A stretch of 64,000 nt of DNA, taken from positions 2,340,501 through 2,404,500 of the forward strand of contig NZ_JAEKFI010000004.1 of NCBI RefSeq assembly GCF_016650635.1, written 5' to 3'. The DNA is from Pseudomonas sp. TH43. GTDB lineage: Bacteria > Pseudomonadota > Gammaproteobacteria > Pseudomonadales > Pseudomonadaceae. The notes beneath the pieces were generated by a model. That model worked only from the letters and a program-made list of their open reading frames with translations. It searched no databases and was not told the origin of the DNA. Positions 25,901 to 33,590 of the stretch are shown here, piece by piece (position 1 is the stretch's first letter; each line of letters begins with the position of its first letter). The position numbers and the translations under genes are program-made.

Positions 25901-28054
25901 TTGCGGGCCAGTATTGGCGCCCCGGATGCGCCGATCCGCAAAGTATTGATCGCTGATGAGGACGGGCTCTTCAACGCGCGGGATGACCAAGGGTTGCATC
26001 TGCACAGCGCCGAGGATCTCTACAGCGCGGTGTTGCATGCGTTGCCCGATGAACAGCGAAAAGCGCTGGGTTTTGAAATTTTTCAGGGCGATCTGCTCAA
26101 ACAAGCGATTCTCCGTGCACCGCTGAGTCACGAGCAATTCGCCAAGGTTTTGCTGGATCACCCGATTCGCAAGCCCGCTTATGACCCCGAACATATGCGC
26201 CTGCGCGGCGGCATGCGAGGCTATCCGCTACGCCCCGAAGGCTGGTCGGCGCTCAAGCGTCGCGTGGGTTCTTTGTATCCTGCCTTTAGCAATGCCGAGG
26301 TGGAGGCGCTGCTTCGCAGCTTTGGCGAGACCGCCATGGAGCAACGCGTGGCGGCGTTGGAGCGTGAGTTCAGCCTGTTCAACCTGGACTTCCAGCGCTG
26401 GTTGAACGACATGAGCCTAAGGTATCGTTTCAGCCCTGAAGGGGTCGCCGAATGGACAGCACGCAACAAGATCTATCGGATGCTGCGCCAGTGCTGGCAG
26501 CGCACCGGTCCTGAGGGGCCGCCGGCACCGGCTGTTATCCGGGCACAGAGGCTGGATCTCGATGGCCTGCCAATGGATCGCCATCTGTTGAACATGCCAC
26601 TCCTGAGCGGCAGTTTTGACCATGTCACCGCGCTGAGCCTGCGCAACGGTCAGATACTCAGTGACCAACAGCTTTTTCTCGGCAACTTTCGGCAGTTACG
26701 CGAACTCGATCTGTGGAAGAACCGCTTGAGCGACTTTCCAGAAAACATCAGTCACATGCCTTATCTGCGTGTTTTGACGCTCTCGGACAACCAGATAACG
26801 CTGACCGCCGAAAGCGTCGCTCGGCTGCGTGCGATGAGCCGGCTGCAAGTACTCAAGCTCGACGGCAACCCTCTCGGTCGAGTGCCCGACATCAGTCAGA
26901 TGCCTGCCTTGGCGATTCTGACGCTGGACAATACGGGCATCGATCAGTGGCCAATTGGCTTGTTTGCCAAACAGCGTCCGCGCAACCTGTACCTGGACCT
27001 GCGCTTCAACCAGATTAGCGAACTCCCGGAGGTCGCGCCGGGTTCAGCCTCTGCCGAATTGATCGCGCGAACCAATGTGACTCGCACGCCGTTTTATCTT
27101 TCCGCGCAGAATCTCGAGAAACTCAAGCAATACATTGAGTCAGTCGGGCTCGATCCGGATCGACCTTATCCGTCTCGCGGGACCATCGACAACTCGCTCT
27201 GGGATGAGGGCCTCAGCGAGGCCGAATGGAATGCGCGCCTGCCATTTTGGGACGAGGTAGAAGACGAGTTCGACTCCGAGCCGTTTTTCAAAGAACTGCG
27301 CAAATTGACCGCGTCGGCCGACTTCCAGGCCACTGATCCGAGTTACCGAACCGACCTCACGGCCAAGGTCTGGCGAATGATTTTCGCCATGTACGAGAAC
27401 ACCGCATTGCGCGAGAAAATCTTCGCCGAGGCGGTTGCTTCGACGACTTGCGCGGATGCCGGTGCACAATTTTTCAACGCGATGGGCGTCGAAGTGCTGG
27501 TGCATGAAGCGTACGGGTTGATCAACACTGATCTGGTCGAGGCCGAGCTGGTGGCGCTGGCTCGCGGCAAGTCGCGCCTTGACGAGTTGGGGCAGATCGC
27601 CCGGCAGCATGTGGCAGATCGATTGAAAGCAGGGGAGACGTTTCGACGCGAGGGGGCCGACGGTGTTACCGGCACCATCGATGAGGTGGAAGTTCACCTG
27701 GCCTACATGACCGATCTGGGCGAACGCCTGGACTTACCGTGGCAATCGCGTGGCATGTTGTTCAGGAAAATCGCAGGGGTCTCCGAAAAAATGATCGAGG
27801 AGGCGTACCAGCGAGTGGTCCCGCTGGAGGAGGGGGAGTTGCTGGCGCCGCGGATTCTGGAGCAGCCATTGTGGCAGCGCTTCCTCGAGAAAACCTTTCG
27901 CAAGGAGTTCGACGAACTGCTGGAGTCTCTCAAGCATGAGGATGACATCACCCGGTTTGAGGCTTTGCGGACGCTGGAGAAAAACCTGACGCAACAAGCC
28001 ATTGAGCGAGCGAAACTGCAAAGGGTTTACCCACCGTTCACTGTCGCGCCGTAA
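22985..28054 (+). CDS. giant effector-like protein: toxin N-terminus, leucine-rich repeats, NEL ubiquitin ligase
   Basis: A 1689-residue protein. Residues 1 to about 1070 are homologous to the 12471-16868 protein, including DPLHPLKEYPSLTAF, FFSRFV, LPGWSP and HMRLRGG, plus a hydrophobic pair at about 491-560. At about 1195-1350 come leucine-rich repeats (LRELDLWKNRLSDFPENI, LRVLTLSDNQI, LQVLKLDGNPL). From about 1400 follows a NEL domain like IpaH/SspH/SlrP E3 ligases: LREKIFAEAV, then TTCADA with Cys1489 and Asp1491 forming the catalytic CxD. Such enzymes ubiquitinate host proteins, so a eukaryotic target is implied. ATG 22985 is preferred to TTG 22964. A strong terminator follows. No secretion gene is adjacent. 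Confidence 0.88.
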   Translation: MDVVTNKVSINEGPHHGVITGLIPEAIKQAPPHRLETLEANLNVAQAFAAEAPAAHQRLKELVQKHWQLQGEVDSTLSTLEQNIEAFARPLLIEALKSQLNVDLDVDKAMLRLYVPDKIIFGIDRGATRSRHSSLLAAALHNFEPAETEDGYFRSGSGVYVADADGTPVQHGTTVGEIASVCRSLDVGALYQQHLKALLLPGEPAKQATLKTQSMAVEQSALKVAAAIAGINADLSIHAEAVINDVISGQSPVSYHGRPLQAHRLRILGLELSGIVLFSAVAEKSEIEIFLSGLIPEELKFLFDWSRRTPWLNDNLYEKYKILTDVFANGPSAVTAEMARRNDFYDQSILNGRLIAYIPDDPLHPLKEYPSLTAFMKALATKLLDTSYQQFFSRFVAQRDKPTFFQRANERLKEITWHQREPLDMGPWWRETPVENPHVEPITVPIPGDLWDYLYRRKRDKALSDARLIAVPTGDEDAKSRWNRLISYLDIGWNIFNFAVMLVPGVGEVMLGVMVAQLLAEFAEGIEDWSHGDKEEACAHINSVILNFAQLALMSAGHVLPKGAAAIKPSPFVDNLKAVSLEDGRSKMWNPDLTPYEHKVVLPGGTSADDAGLYPHQGKKLLHLEGKQYVLTQNPLSDQFRMQHPTRADAYAPKVEHNRAGAWKSETEQPLEWQKTQLLRRVNALAATFSESTLEQVLTVSNIDEGVLRRLHVEQDLPPSLLTDTLQRFELHASVSQFDEQIRSGNISNHLAGYLPGLMTELPHWPEEKAITLKDPLPAHRDAVTYGNADATPANILTVTQRELQTGQLESRVLGFLNEAQIGALLGHGISSDRAVRIQALREVLVQRATKRSSQVFESQYSNADVSADSRVRRLKGDNPGLPCSVIEQVLNEADPQVLDRLDNSGKVVLELRQQLRAAATRVRLSRAFEGLYLEHLETSDTHRLALGSMANLPGWSPDVRIEIRDLSFTGQLRASIGAPDAPIRKVLIADEDGLFNARDDQGLHLHSAEDLYSAVLHALPDEQRKALGFEIFQGDLLKQAILRAPLSHEQFAKVLLDHPIRKPAYDPEHMRLRGGMRGYPLRPEGWSALKRRVGSLYPAFSNAEVEALLRSFGETAMEQRVAALEREFSLFNLDFQRWLNDMSLRYRFSPEGVAEWTARNKIYRMLRQCWQRTGPEGPPAPAVIRAQRLDLDGLPMDRHLLNMPLLSGSFDHVTALSLRNGQILSDQQLFLGNFRQLRELDLWKNRLSDFPENISHMPYLRVLTLSDNQITLTAESVARLRAMSRLQVLKLDGNPLGRVPDISQMPALAILTLDNTGIDQWPIGLFAKQRPRNLYLDLRFNQISELPEVAPGSASAELIARTNVTRTPFYLSAQNLEKLKQYIESVGLDPDRPYPSRGTIDNSLWDEGLSEAEWNARLPFWDEVEDEFDSEPFFKELRKLTASADFQATDPSYRTDLTAKVWRMIFAMYENTALREKIFAEAVASTTCADAGAQFFNAMGVEVLVHEAYGLINTDLVEAELVALARGKSRLDELGQIARQHVADRLKAGETFRREGADGVTGTIDEVEVHLAYMTDLGERLDLPWQSRGMLFRKIAGVSEKMIEEAYQRVVPLEEGELLAPRILEQPLWQRFLEKTFRKEFDELLESLKHEDDITRFEALRTLEKNLTQQAIERAKLQRVYPPFTVAP

Positions 28055-28059
28055 ACAGA

Positions 28060-28091
28060 CCTGGAGGCGCGCGAACGCCTCCAGGCTTTTT
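28060..28091 (+). terminator. intrinsic terminator of the NEL-type giant gene
   Basis: Perfect 10-bp stem CCTGGAGGCG / CGCCTCCAGG with a six-base loop CGCGAA and a C then TTTTT tail, starting 5 bases after the stop codon. It lies between this gene and the convergent ureC and may also stop the urea operon transcript. Confidence 0.9.
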
Positions 28092-28101
28092 ACTCAGCCA
28101 C

Positions 28102-29802
28102 TCAAAACAGAAAGTAACGCTGCGCCATCGGCAGTGTTTCTGCGGGTTCACACCAGAGCAATACACCGTCGGCCTTGACCTGATAAGTCTGCGGGTCGAC
28201 GTCGATGTTTGGCAGGTAATCGTTGTGAATCAAATCGGTTTTCTGCACGTCGCGGCAACCTTTGACCACAGCGATTTTCTTTTTCAGCCCCAGCGCTTCG
28301 GGCAACCCGGCCTCGGCTGCCGCCTGGCTGATGAAGGTCAGGCTGGTGGCGTGCAGCGAGCCACCGTAACTGGCGAACATCGGGCGGTAGTGCACCGGTT
28401 GCGGTGTCGGGATCGAGGCGTTGGCGTCACCCATCAGGCTGGCGGCAATGGCGCCGCCCTTGAGAATCAGCGTCGGTTTTACACCAAAAAACGCCGGACG
28501 CCAGAGCACCAGATCCGCCCACTTGCCGACTTCGATCGAACCGACTTCATGGCTGATGCCATGGGTGATTGCCGGGTTGATCGTGTACTTGGCGATGTAG
28601 CGTTTGGCGCGGAAGTTGTCGTTGCCTTCGCCGTCCTGCGGCAGCGGGCCTCGCTGCTTTTTCATCTTGTCGGCAGTCTGCCAGGTGCGCGTGATGACTT
28701 CGCCCACGCGGCCCATGGCCTGGCTGTCGGAGCTGATCATCGAGAACGCGCCGAGGTCGTGAAGAATGTCCTCAGCGGCAATCGTTTCGCGGCGAATGCG
28801 GCTTTCGGCGAACGCGACGTCTTCGGCGATGCTCGGATCGAGGTGGTGGCAGACCATCAGCATGTCGAGGTGTTCGTCGATGGTGTTACGGGTGAACGGC
28901 CGCGTCGGGTTAGTCGAGCTCGGCAACACGTTGGGGAAACCACAGGCCTTGATGATGTCCGGTGCGTGACCGCCGCCGGCGCCTTCGGTGTGATAGGTGT
29001 GGATGGTGCGGCCCTTGAACGCGCCGAGGGTGGTTTCGACAAAGCCGGATTCGTTGAGCGTGTCGGTGTGGATCGCTACCTGCACATCGAACTGATCCGC
29101 AACGTTTAGGCAGTTGTCGATGCTTGCCGGGGTGGTGCCCCAGTCTTCGTGCAGCTTGAGGCCGATGGCGCCGGCCTTTACCTGCTCGATCAATGGCTCC
29201 GGCAGGCTGGCGTTGCCCTTGCCGGTGAGGCCGATGTTCATCGGGAAGGCATCGGCGGCCTGGAGCATGCGCGCCAGATGCCATGGGCCGGAAGTGCAGG
29301 TAGTTGCGTTGGTGCCGGTGGCCGGGCCGGTGCCGCCGCCGATCATGGTGGTGACGCCGCTCATCAGCGCTTCTTCGATCTGCTGTGGGCAGATGAAGTG
29401 GATGTGCGTATCGATGCCGCCGGCGGTGAGGATCATGCCTTCGCCGGCGATCACTTCGGTGCCAGCGCCGATGGCGATGGTCACGTTCGGTTGCACGTCC
29501 GGGTTGCCGGCCTTGCCGATCGCGGCAATGCGCCCGTCCTTGAGGCCGACGTCGGCCTTGACGATGCCCCAGTGGTCGATGATCAGTGCGTTGGTGATCA
29601 GCGTGTCGACGACTTCGGCGGCGAGCAGTTGGCTCTGGCCCTGACCGTCGCGAATCACTTTACCGCCCCCGAATTTCACTTCTTCGCCGTAGGTGGTGAA
29701 GTCTTTTTCGACTTCGATCCACAGCTCGGTGTCGGCCAGGCGCACCTTGTCGCCGACGGTGGGGCCGAACATGTCGGCGTAGGCTTGTCGCGAGATCTTC
29801 AT
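28102..29802 (-). CDS. ureC: urease alpha subunit UreC
   Basis: The 566-residue catalytic subunit of urease, which hydrolyses urea to ammonia and carbamate at a dinuclear nickel site. All ligands are in place: His133 and His135 (DTHIHF), carbamylated Lys216 (GAIGLKLHED), His245 (VAIHTD), His271 (HTYHTEG) and Asp359 (SSDSQ). The catalytic flap has His319 in VCHHLDP. Each is one less than the Klebsiella numbering. The ATG at 29802 follows AAGGA; the longer frame to 29871 reads into a repeat. It is the last gene of the urt-ure run and is separated from ureB by a 130-base palindromic repeat. Confidence 0.98.
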   Translation of the reverse strand: MKISRQAYADMFGPTVGDKVRLADTELWIEVEKDFTTYGEEVKFGGGKVIRDGQGQSQLLAAEVVDTLITNALIIDHWGIVKADVGLKDGRIAAIGKAGNPDVQPNVTIAIGAGTEVIAGEGMILTAGGIDTHIHFICPQQIEEALMSGVTTMIGGGTGPATGTNATTCTSGPWHLARMLQAADAFPMNIGLTGKGNASLPEPLIEQVKAGAIGLKLHEDWGTTPASIDNCLNVADQFDVQVAIHTDTLNESGFVETTLGAFKGRTIHTYHTEGAGGGHAPDIIKACGFPNVLPSSTNPTRPFTRNTIDEHLDMLMVCHHLDPSIAEDVAFAESRIRRETIAAEDILHDLGAFSMISSDSQAMGRVGEVITRTWQTADKMKKQRGPLPQDGEGNDNFRAKRYIAKYTINPAITHGISHEVGSIEVGKWADLVLWRPAFFGVKPTLILKGGAIAASLMGDANASIPTPQPVHYRPMFASYGGSLHATSLTFISQAAAEAGLPEALGLKKKIAVVKGCRDVQKTDLIHNDYLPNIDVDPQTYQVKADGVLLWCEPAETLPMAQRYFLF

Positions 29803-29825
29803 TTCAATTCCTTGCACAAATTCAT

Positions 29826-29956
29826 TGTGGCGAGGGGATTTATCCCCGTTCGGCCGCGCAGCGGTCGTCATTCCGTCACCGCGCTCTATAGGTCAGATCT
29901 CATCTGCTGAGCTGCGGGTGCTTCGCACCCGAACGGGGATAAATCCCCTCGCCACA
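29826..29956. repeat. inverted repeat, family D, between ureB and ureC
   Basis: Arms TGTGGCGAGGGGATTTATCC and its complement, each about 28 bp, enclose about 75 bases. The loop contains a smaller GCGGGTGCTTCGCACCCG hairpin. It lies inside an operon, between two subunits that must be made together, and leaves ureC with only 23 bases of its own leader. Confidence 0.88.
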
Positions 29957-29958
29957 GG

Positions 29959-30267
29959 TCAATCGAGCTCACCCATGATCCTGCCGGCAAAGCCGAAAAC
30001 TCGCCGATGCCCGGCGTAATCCACCAGCTCAACCTCGCGGCTCTGCCCCGGCTCGAAGCGCACCGCCGTGCCCGCCGGAATATTCAGGCGCATGCCGCGG
30101 CTGGCCGCGCGATCGAAGGTCAGTGCGTCGTTGGTCTCGAAAAAGTGATAGTGCGATCCCACCTGAATCGGCCGGTCGCCGCTGTTGGCGACTTTCAGGC
30201 TGATAGTGCGGCGATCGACGTTGAGTTCGATGTCGCCGGGCTGGATCTGGTACTCGCCAGGAATCAT
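29959..30267 (-). CDS. ureB: urease beta subunit UreB
   Basis: A 102-residue structural subunit of the (UreA-UreB-UreC)3 trimer. It starts MIPGEYQIQPGDIELN and contains the VGSHYHFFETN stretch typical of UreB. Its ATG overlaps the stop of the upstream acetyltransferase gene (ATGA), showing coupling. It ends three bases before the family D repeat. Confidence 0.97.
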   Translation of the reverse strand: MIPGEYQIQPGDIELNVDRRTISLKVANSGDRPIQVGSHYHFFETNDALTFDRAASRGMRLNIPAGTAVRFEPGQSREVELVDYAGHRRVFGFAGRIMGELD

Positions 30268-30800
30268 CGCTGGGCTCCTTGCAGAATCTTGTAGTAGAGG
30301 GCGGTCGGCCTGTACGTGCCGGTCGGGTCGCAGGCGTAATCGGGGATTTGCCCCGCGCGGGTGTAGCCCAGCGCCTTGTAGAAGTCTTCGGCCGGGGAGC
30401 CGGCTTCAGTGTCGAGGAAAAGCATGCCGCGCTTGTGCTTGGGCGCTTCGAGCTCCAGCGCGGTCATCAGTTGCTGACCGAGGCCGCGACGCCGTGCGTG
30501 TTCGCGCACCAGCAGTTTCTGCACCTCGGCACGATTGAGGCCGTTGGCTTTCTGACACAAACCCAATTGCACACTGGCCAGCACCTGTTCGTCCTTGACC
30601 ACCACCCAGAGCAGCACGCTGCCTTTGTTGACGTGGTCCTGAACCTCGTCGAAATACGCGCGCGCCTGCGCAGCATCGAGGTCGGCCATGAAACCGACGC
30701 TGGCGCCATAACCCACCGCGTCGAGCAGCAGGTCGATCAGGCCCTGGCGATAGTGGGCGAAACTTTCAGCGTTGACGCGGCGCAGCTGGGCGGCGTTCAT
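30264..30800 (-). CDS. GNAT-family N-acetyltransferase within the urease operon
   Basis: A 178-residue acetyl-CoA-dependent acetyltransferase. The CoA-binding motif is visible as VREHARRRGLGQQLM, followed by FLDTEAGSPAEDFYKALGY, the usual C-terminal core. The substrate is unknown. AAGGAG precedes the ATG at 30800; a GTG at 30809 is too close to that site. It overlaps ureB by 4 bases and follows a second GNAT gene, so both are co-transcribed with urease. PAO1 has only one GNAT at this place as far as I recall. Confidence 0.88.
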   Translation of the reverse strand: MNAAQLRRVNAESFAHYRQGLIDLLLDAVGYGASVGFMADLDAAQARAYFDEVQDHVNKGSVLLWVVVKDEQVLASVQLGLCQKANGLNRAEVQKLLVREHARRRGLGQQLMTALELEAPKHKRGMLFLDTEAGSPAEDFYKALGYTRAGQIPDYACDPTGTYRPTALYYKILQGAQR

Positions 30801-30805
30801 CGGTA

Positions 30806-31339
30806 TCACTCCTTGTTGGCGTTCGGCGGCTCCGCGCCAGGGTTGAGGGTCAATTGCATGAAGGTCAGGTCGAGCCAGCGGCCGAACTTGGTGCCGACTT
30901 GCGGCATTTGCCCGGTGATGATGAAACCGGCGCGTTCATGCAGACGGATCGAAGCGGTGTTGCCGCTTTCAATGGCGGCGACCATCACGTGTTTTCCACA
31001 GGTCTTCGCCCGCTCGATCAGCGCCGTCATCAGCAGCGGGCCGAGGCCGTTGCCGCGTTGGTCGCTGCGCACATAAACCGAGTGCTCGACGGTGTGGCGA
31101 AAACCGTCGAAGGGCCGCCAGTCACCGAAAGAAGCGTAGCCGAGCACGCTGTTATCGCCGTCGACGATCACCAGAATCGGATACGCCTGGGCCTGACGGG
31201 CGCTGAACCATGCCTGGCGGTTGCCGAGGTCGACGGCTTGTTCATTCCAGATCGCCGTGGTGTTGAGCACGGCGTCGTTGTAAATGTCGCGGATCGCCGG
31301 CAGGTCGGCGTGGAGGGCATCGCGAATGGAATAGGTCAT
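30806..31339 (-). CDS. GNAT acetyltransferase, PAT/methionine-sulfoximine type
   Basis: A 177-residue acetyltransferase of the phosphinothricin-acetyltransferase group. It carries DIYNDAVLNTTAIWNE, SVYVRSDQRGNGLGPLLM with the CoA loop, and RLHERAGFIITGQMPQVG. PAO1 PA4866, a methionine sulfone/sulfoximine acetyltransferase, lies between ureA and ureB in the same way (from memory), so this is the likely orthologue. It starts 9 bases after the ureA stop. Protecting glutamine synthetase from sulfoximine-type inhibitors would fit a nitrogen operon, but that is inference. Confidence 0.88.
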   Translation of the reverse strand: MTYSIRDALHADLPAIRDIYNDAVLNTTAIWNEQAVDLGNRQAWFSARQAQAYPILVIVDGDNSVLGYASFGDWRPFDGFRHTVEHSVYVRSDQRGNGLGPLLMTALIERAKTCGKHVMVAAIESGNTASIRLHERAGFIITGQMPQVGTKFGRWLDLTFMQLTLNPGAEPPNANKE

Positions 31340-31348
31340 GGCGCGGCC

Positions 31349-31651
31349 TCAAACGATCGGTTGGTGGACGGTGACCAGTTTGGTGCCGTCGGGGAACGTC
31401 GCTTCGACCTGAATCTCCGGGATCATTTCCGGGATGCCTTCCATCACTTGTTCGCGCGAAAGCAGGGTGGTGCCGAAGTGCATCAGCTCGGCGACGGTCT
31501 GGCCGTCACGCGCGCCTTCGAGCAGCGCAGCAGAGATATAGGCCATGGCTTCCGGGTAGTTGAGTTTCACGCCGCGCGCCAAACGCCGCTCGGCAACGAG
31601 GCCGGCGGTGAAGATCAGCAGCTTGTCTTTTTCGCGTGGGGTCAGGTCCAT
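31349..31651 (-). CDS. ureA: urease gamma subunit UreA
   Basis: A 100-residue structural subunit. It starts MDLTPREKDKLLIFTAGLVA and keeps KLNYPEAMAYIS and the C-terminal FPDGTKLVTVHQPI of the family. Length is the standard 100. A 223-base gap filled by a family E repeat separates it from ureD. Confidence 0.97.
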   Translation of the reverse strand: MDLTPREKDKLLIFTAGLVAERRLARGVKLNYPEAMAYISAALLEGARDGQTVAELMHFGTTLLSREQVMEGIPEMIPEIQVEATFPDGTKLVTVHQPIV

Positions 31652-31713
31652 TGTGGATTTCCGTCAGGGCAGATTTGTGAGGTTCTTGCTGGCGTGGGGT
31701 GCCAGTTGGAGCA

Positions 31714-31870
31714 GCCCCTCACCCTAGCCCTCTCCCGAGGGAGAGGGGACTGATCTCGGTTGTTTTCAATGGCCGGCTCAGTCAGCAGTATTCGTTCAGT
31801 CAGTTAAATTCATTTCAAACGACCCGGTCAGGCTCCCTCTCCCTCCGGGAGAGGGCGGGGGGTGAGGGGC
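31714..31870. repeat. inverted repeat, family E (CCCTCACCCTAGCCCTCTCC)
   Basis: Left arm GCCCCTCACCCTAGCCCTCT and right arm GAGAGGGCGGGGGGTGAGGG face each other. Each arm has its own small CTCTCCC / GGGAGAG hairpin. A second copy is at 41656-41819. It lies inside the urea operon between ureD and ureA. Confidence 0.85.
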
Positions 31871-31874
31871 TTTT

Positions 31875-32714
31875 TCAGGTACTCCATATTCTGGGAGATA
31901 CCGCCTCACGGCCCAGCAGCACCGGCCGTAGCAAACGCCAAAGATCAATAAGCCAGGCGCGAGCGAGCAACGCTTCACTGGCAAGACACCGAGCCACTAG
32001 AAGCCCCGGCAACTGGGTCAAATCCCCGCGCACGTCATGGCCCAGCGAGCGACAACGCTCGAGCAACTCAGCATCAATCTCACCGGTCACCAACAACGTC
32101 GCAAACACCGGATGGCCATCCAGGCCGATCGGCGAATCAAGCAAACCGTCACCGCCGACAATGCGCTGGCGCTCATGCCAGAGCAGTTGGCCATCGCGAC
32201 GAATATCCAGGTGCGCCTGAAAATGCCCAAGGTCAAAACGCTCGCCACTGGCCGGGCGACCCAACGCCACCACGTCCCAGTAAAACAAGCGTGCATCACC
32301 TTCAAGATCAATCGATGTGCTCAGCTCAGCCTGGGCTGCGCTGTAGACGATGGTTTCCTGCGGCAGCCATTCCAGCGTCGCACCGGCCGCCACTTTCAAG
32401 TCGAGCTTCTGATACGCCGGCCCACCGGCGCGATACCACTTGGCCGCGCCGGGGCTGGTGATCTGTGCCCATGCACCTGGTTCGACACGGGCGCTGATAT
32501 CGAGACGATCACCGCCGGCAATCCCCCCCGGTGGATGGACGATGATGTGCTGGCAGACCTCGGGGCCTTCGGCGTACAAATGTTTTTGCACCCGCAGCGG
32601 GCCGAGGTGCCGGCGCATGACCGGGCGCGTGCAGTCGCCGAAACGGGCGTAAGCGAGTTCCAGCTCGGCGTGCCAGCTCGGGGTAAACAGGGCAGTGGTT
32701 AAAGGCAAATTCAT
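31875..32714 (-). CDS. ureD: urease accessory protein UreD
   Basis: A 279-residue urease accessory protein (UreD/UreH) that binds apo-urease first and recruits UreF and UreG for nickel insertion. Family blocks visible are HPPGGIAGGDRL, the ITSPGAAKWYRA strand and LEWLPQETIVY. It is placed between the urea transporter genes (43 bases after urtE) and ureA, apart from ureEFG. Its stop is next to the family E repeat. Confidence 0.95.
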   Translation of the reverse strand: MNLPLTTALFTPSWHAELELAYARFGDCTRPVMRRHLGPLRVQKHLYAEGPEVCQHIIVHPPGGIAGGDRLDISARVEPGAWAQITSPGAAKWYRAGGPAYQKLDLKVAAGATLEWLPQETIVYSAAQAELSTSIDLEGDARLFYWDVVALGRPASGERFDLGHFQAHLDIRRDGQLLWHERQRIVGGDGLLDSPIGLDGHPVFATLLVTGEIDAELLERCRSLGHDVRGDLTQLPGLLVARCLASEALLARAWLIDLWRLLRPVLLGREAVSPRIWST

Positions 32715-32757
32715 ATTTTTTAATTATCGTTAGGACGCTACAGATTAGATCGTAGCC

Positions 32758-33456
32758 TCAGATCGTGACCAGCCCGCGTACACCCTCGGCTTCCATATTT
32801 TCCCCTCGGCCCTGCTGGACGATCTCGCCCCGGGACATCACCAGATACTGATCGGCCAGTTCCGCGGCGAAATCGTAGAACTGCTCGACCAGCAAAATGG
32901 CCATATCGCCGCGTGCCGCGAGCTTCTTGATCACGGCGCCAATTTCCTTGATCACCGAGGGTTGAATGCCTTCGGTAGGCTCATCGAGGATCAGCAAGCG
33001 CGGACGACTGGCCAATGCGCGGCCAATTGCCAACTGCTGTTGCTGACCGCCGGAGAGGTCTCCGCCGCGACGCTGCTTCATTTGTAGCAGCACCGGGAAC
33101 AATTCGTAGATGAAACTTGGTACTTCTTTGGCTTCACTGCCGGGAAACCGCGACAGGCCCATCAATAGATTTTCTTCCACGGTCAGGCGGCCGAAGATTT
33201 CCCGACCTTGCGGCACATAGGCAATTCCGGCGTGAACGCGCTGGTGCGGCTTGAATGTGGTGATGGGTTTGCCTTCCCAGTTCACCGCACCTTCTTTGGC
33301 CGGCAGCAGGCCCATCAGGCATTTGAGCAGGGTGGTCTTGCCGACGCCGTTACGGCCGAGCAGGCAGGTGACTTCACCGACCTTCACATCAAAAGACAGG
33401 CCACGCAGGATGTGGCTACCGCCGTAATACTGGTGCAGCTTGTCGACTTGCAGCAT
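32758..33456 (-). CDS. urtE: urea ABC transporter ATPase UrtE
   Basis: A 232-residue LivF-type ATPase of the urea importer. It has Walker A GRNGVGKTT, signature LSGGQQQQLAIGRAL and Walker B LLILDEPTEGIQP. The ATG at 33456 has AGGA upstream; a TTG two codons earlier is ignored. A family C repeat separates it from urtD. Confidence 0.95.
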   Translation of the reverse strand: MLQVDKLHQYYGGSHILRGLSFDVKVGEVTCLLGRNGVGKTTLLKCLMGLLPAKEGAVNWEGKPITTFKPHQRVHAGIAYVPQGREIFGRLTVEENLLMGLSRFPGSEAKEVPSFIYELFPVLLQMKQRRGGDLSGGQQQQLAIGRALASRPRLLILDEPTEGIQPSVIKEIGAVIKKLAARGDMAILLVEQFYDFAAELADQYLVMSRGEIVQQGRGENMEAEGVRGLVTI

Positions 33457-33479
33457 GTTCAAAGTTTCCTCAAGTCCTT

Positions 33480-33570
33480 CTGTAGGAGTGAGCCTGCTCG
33501 CGATAGCGGTGTGTCAGTCAACATTTGTTTGTCTGATATACCGCTATCGCGAGCAGGCTCACTCCTACAG
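33480..33570. repeat. perfect inverted repeat, family C (GAGCCTGCTCGCGA)
   Basis: Exact 30-bp arms, CTGTAGGAGTGAGCCTGCTC onward and its complement, enclose 31 bases between urtD and urtE. Family members recur at 38752 and 45551. The left edge CTGTAGGAG also resembles family B. Confidence 0.9.
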
Positions 33571-33590
33571 TTTTGATAAGTGTTTGCAGT

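Noticed and set aside
23000..26500. Frameshift or gene break within the NEL-type giant gene
   Set aside because: The frame is open from 22964 to 28054 without interruption and matches the sister protein throughout the chassis.
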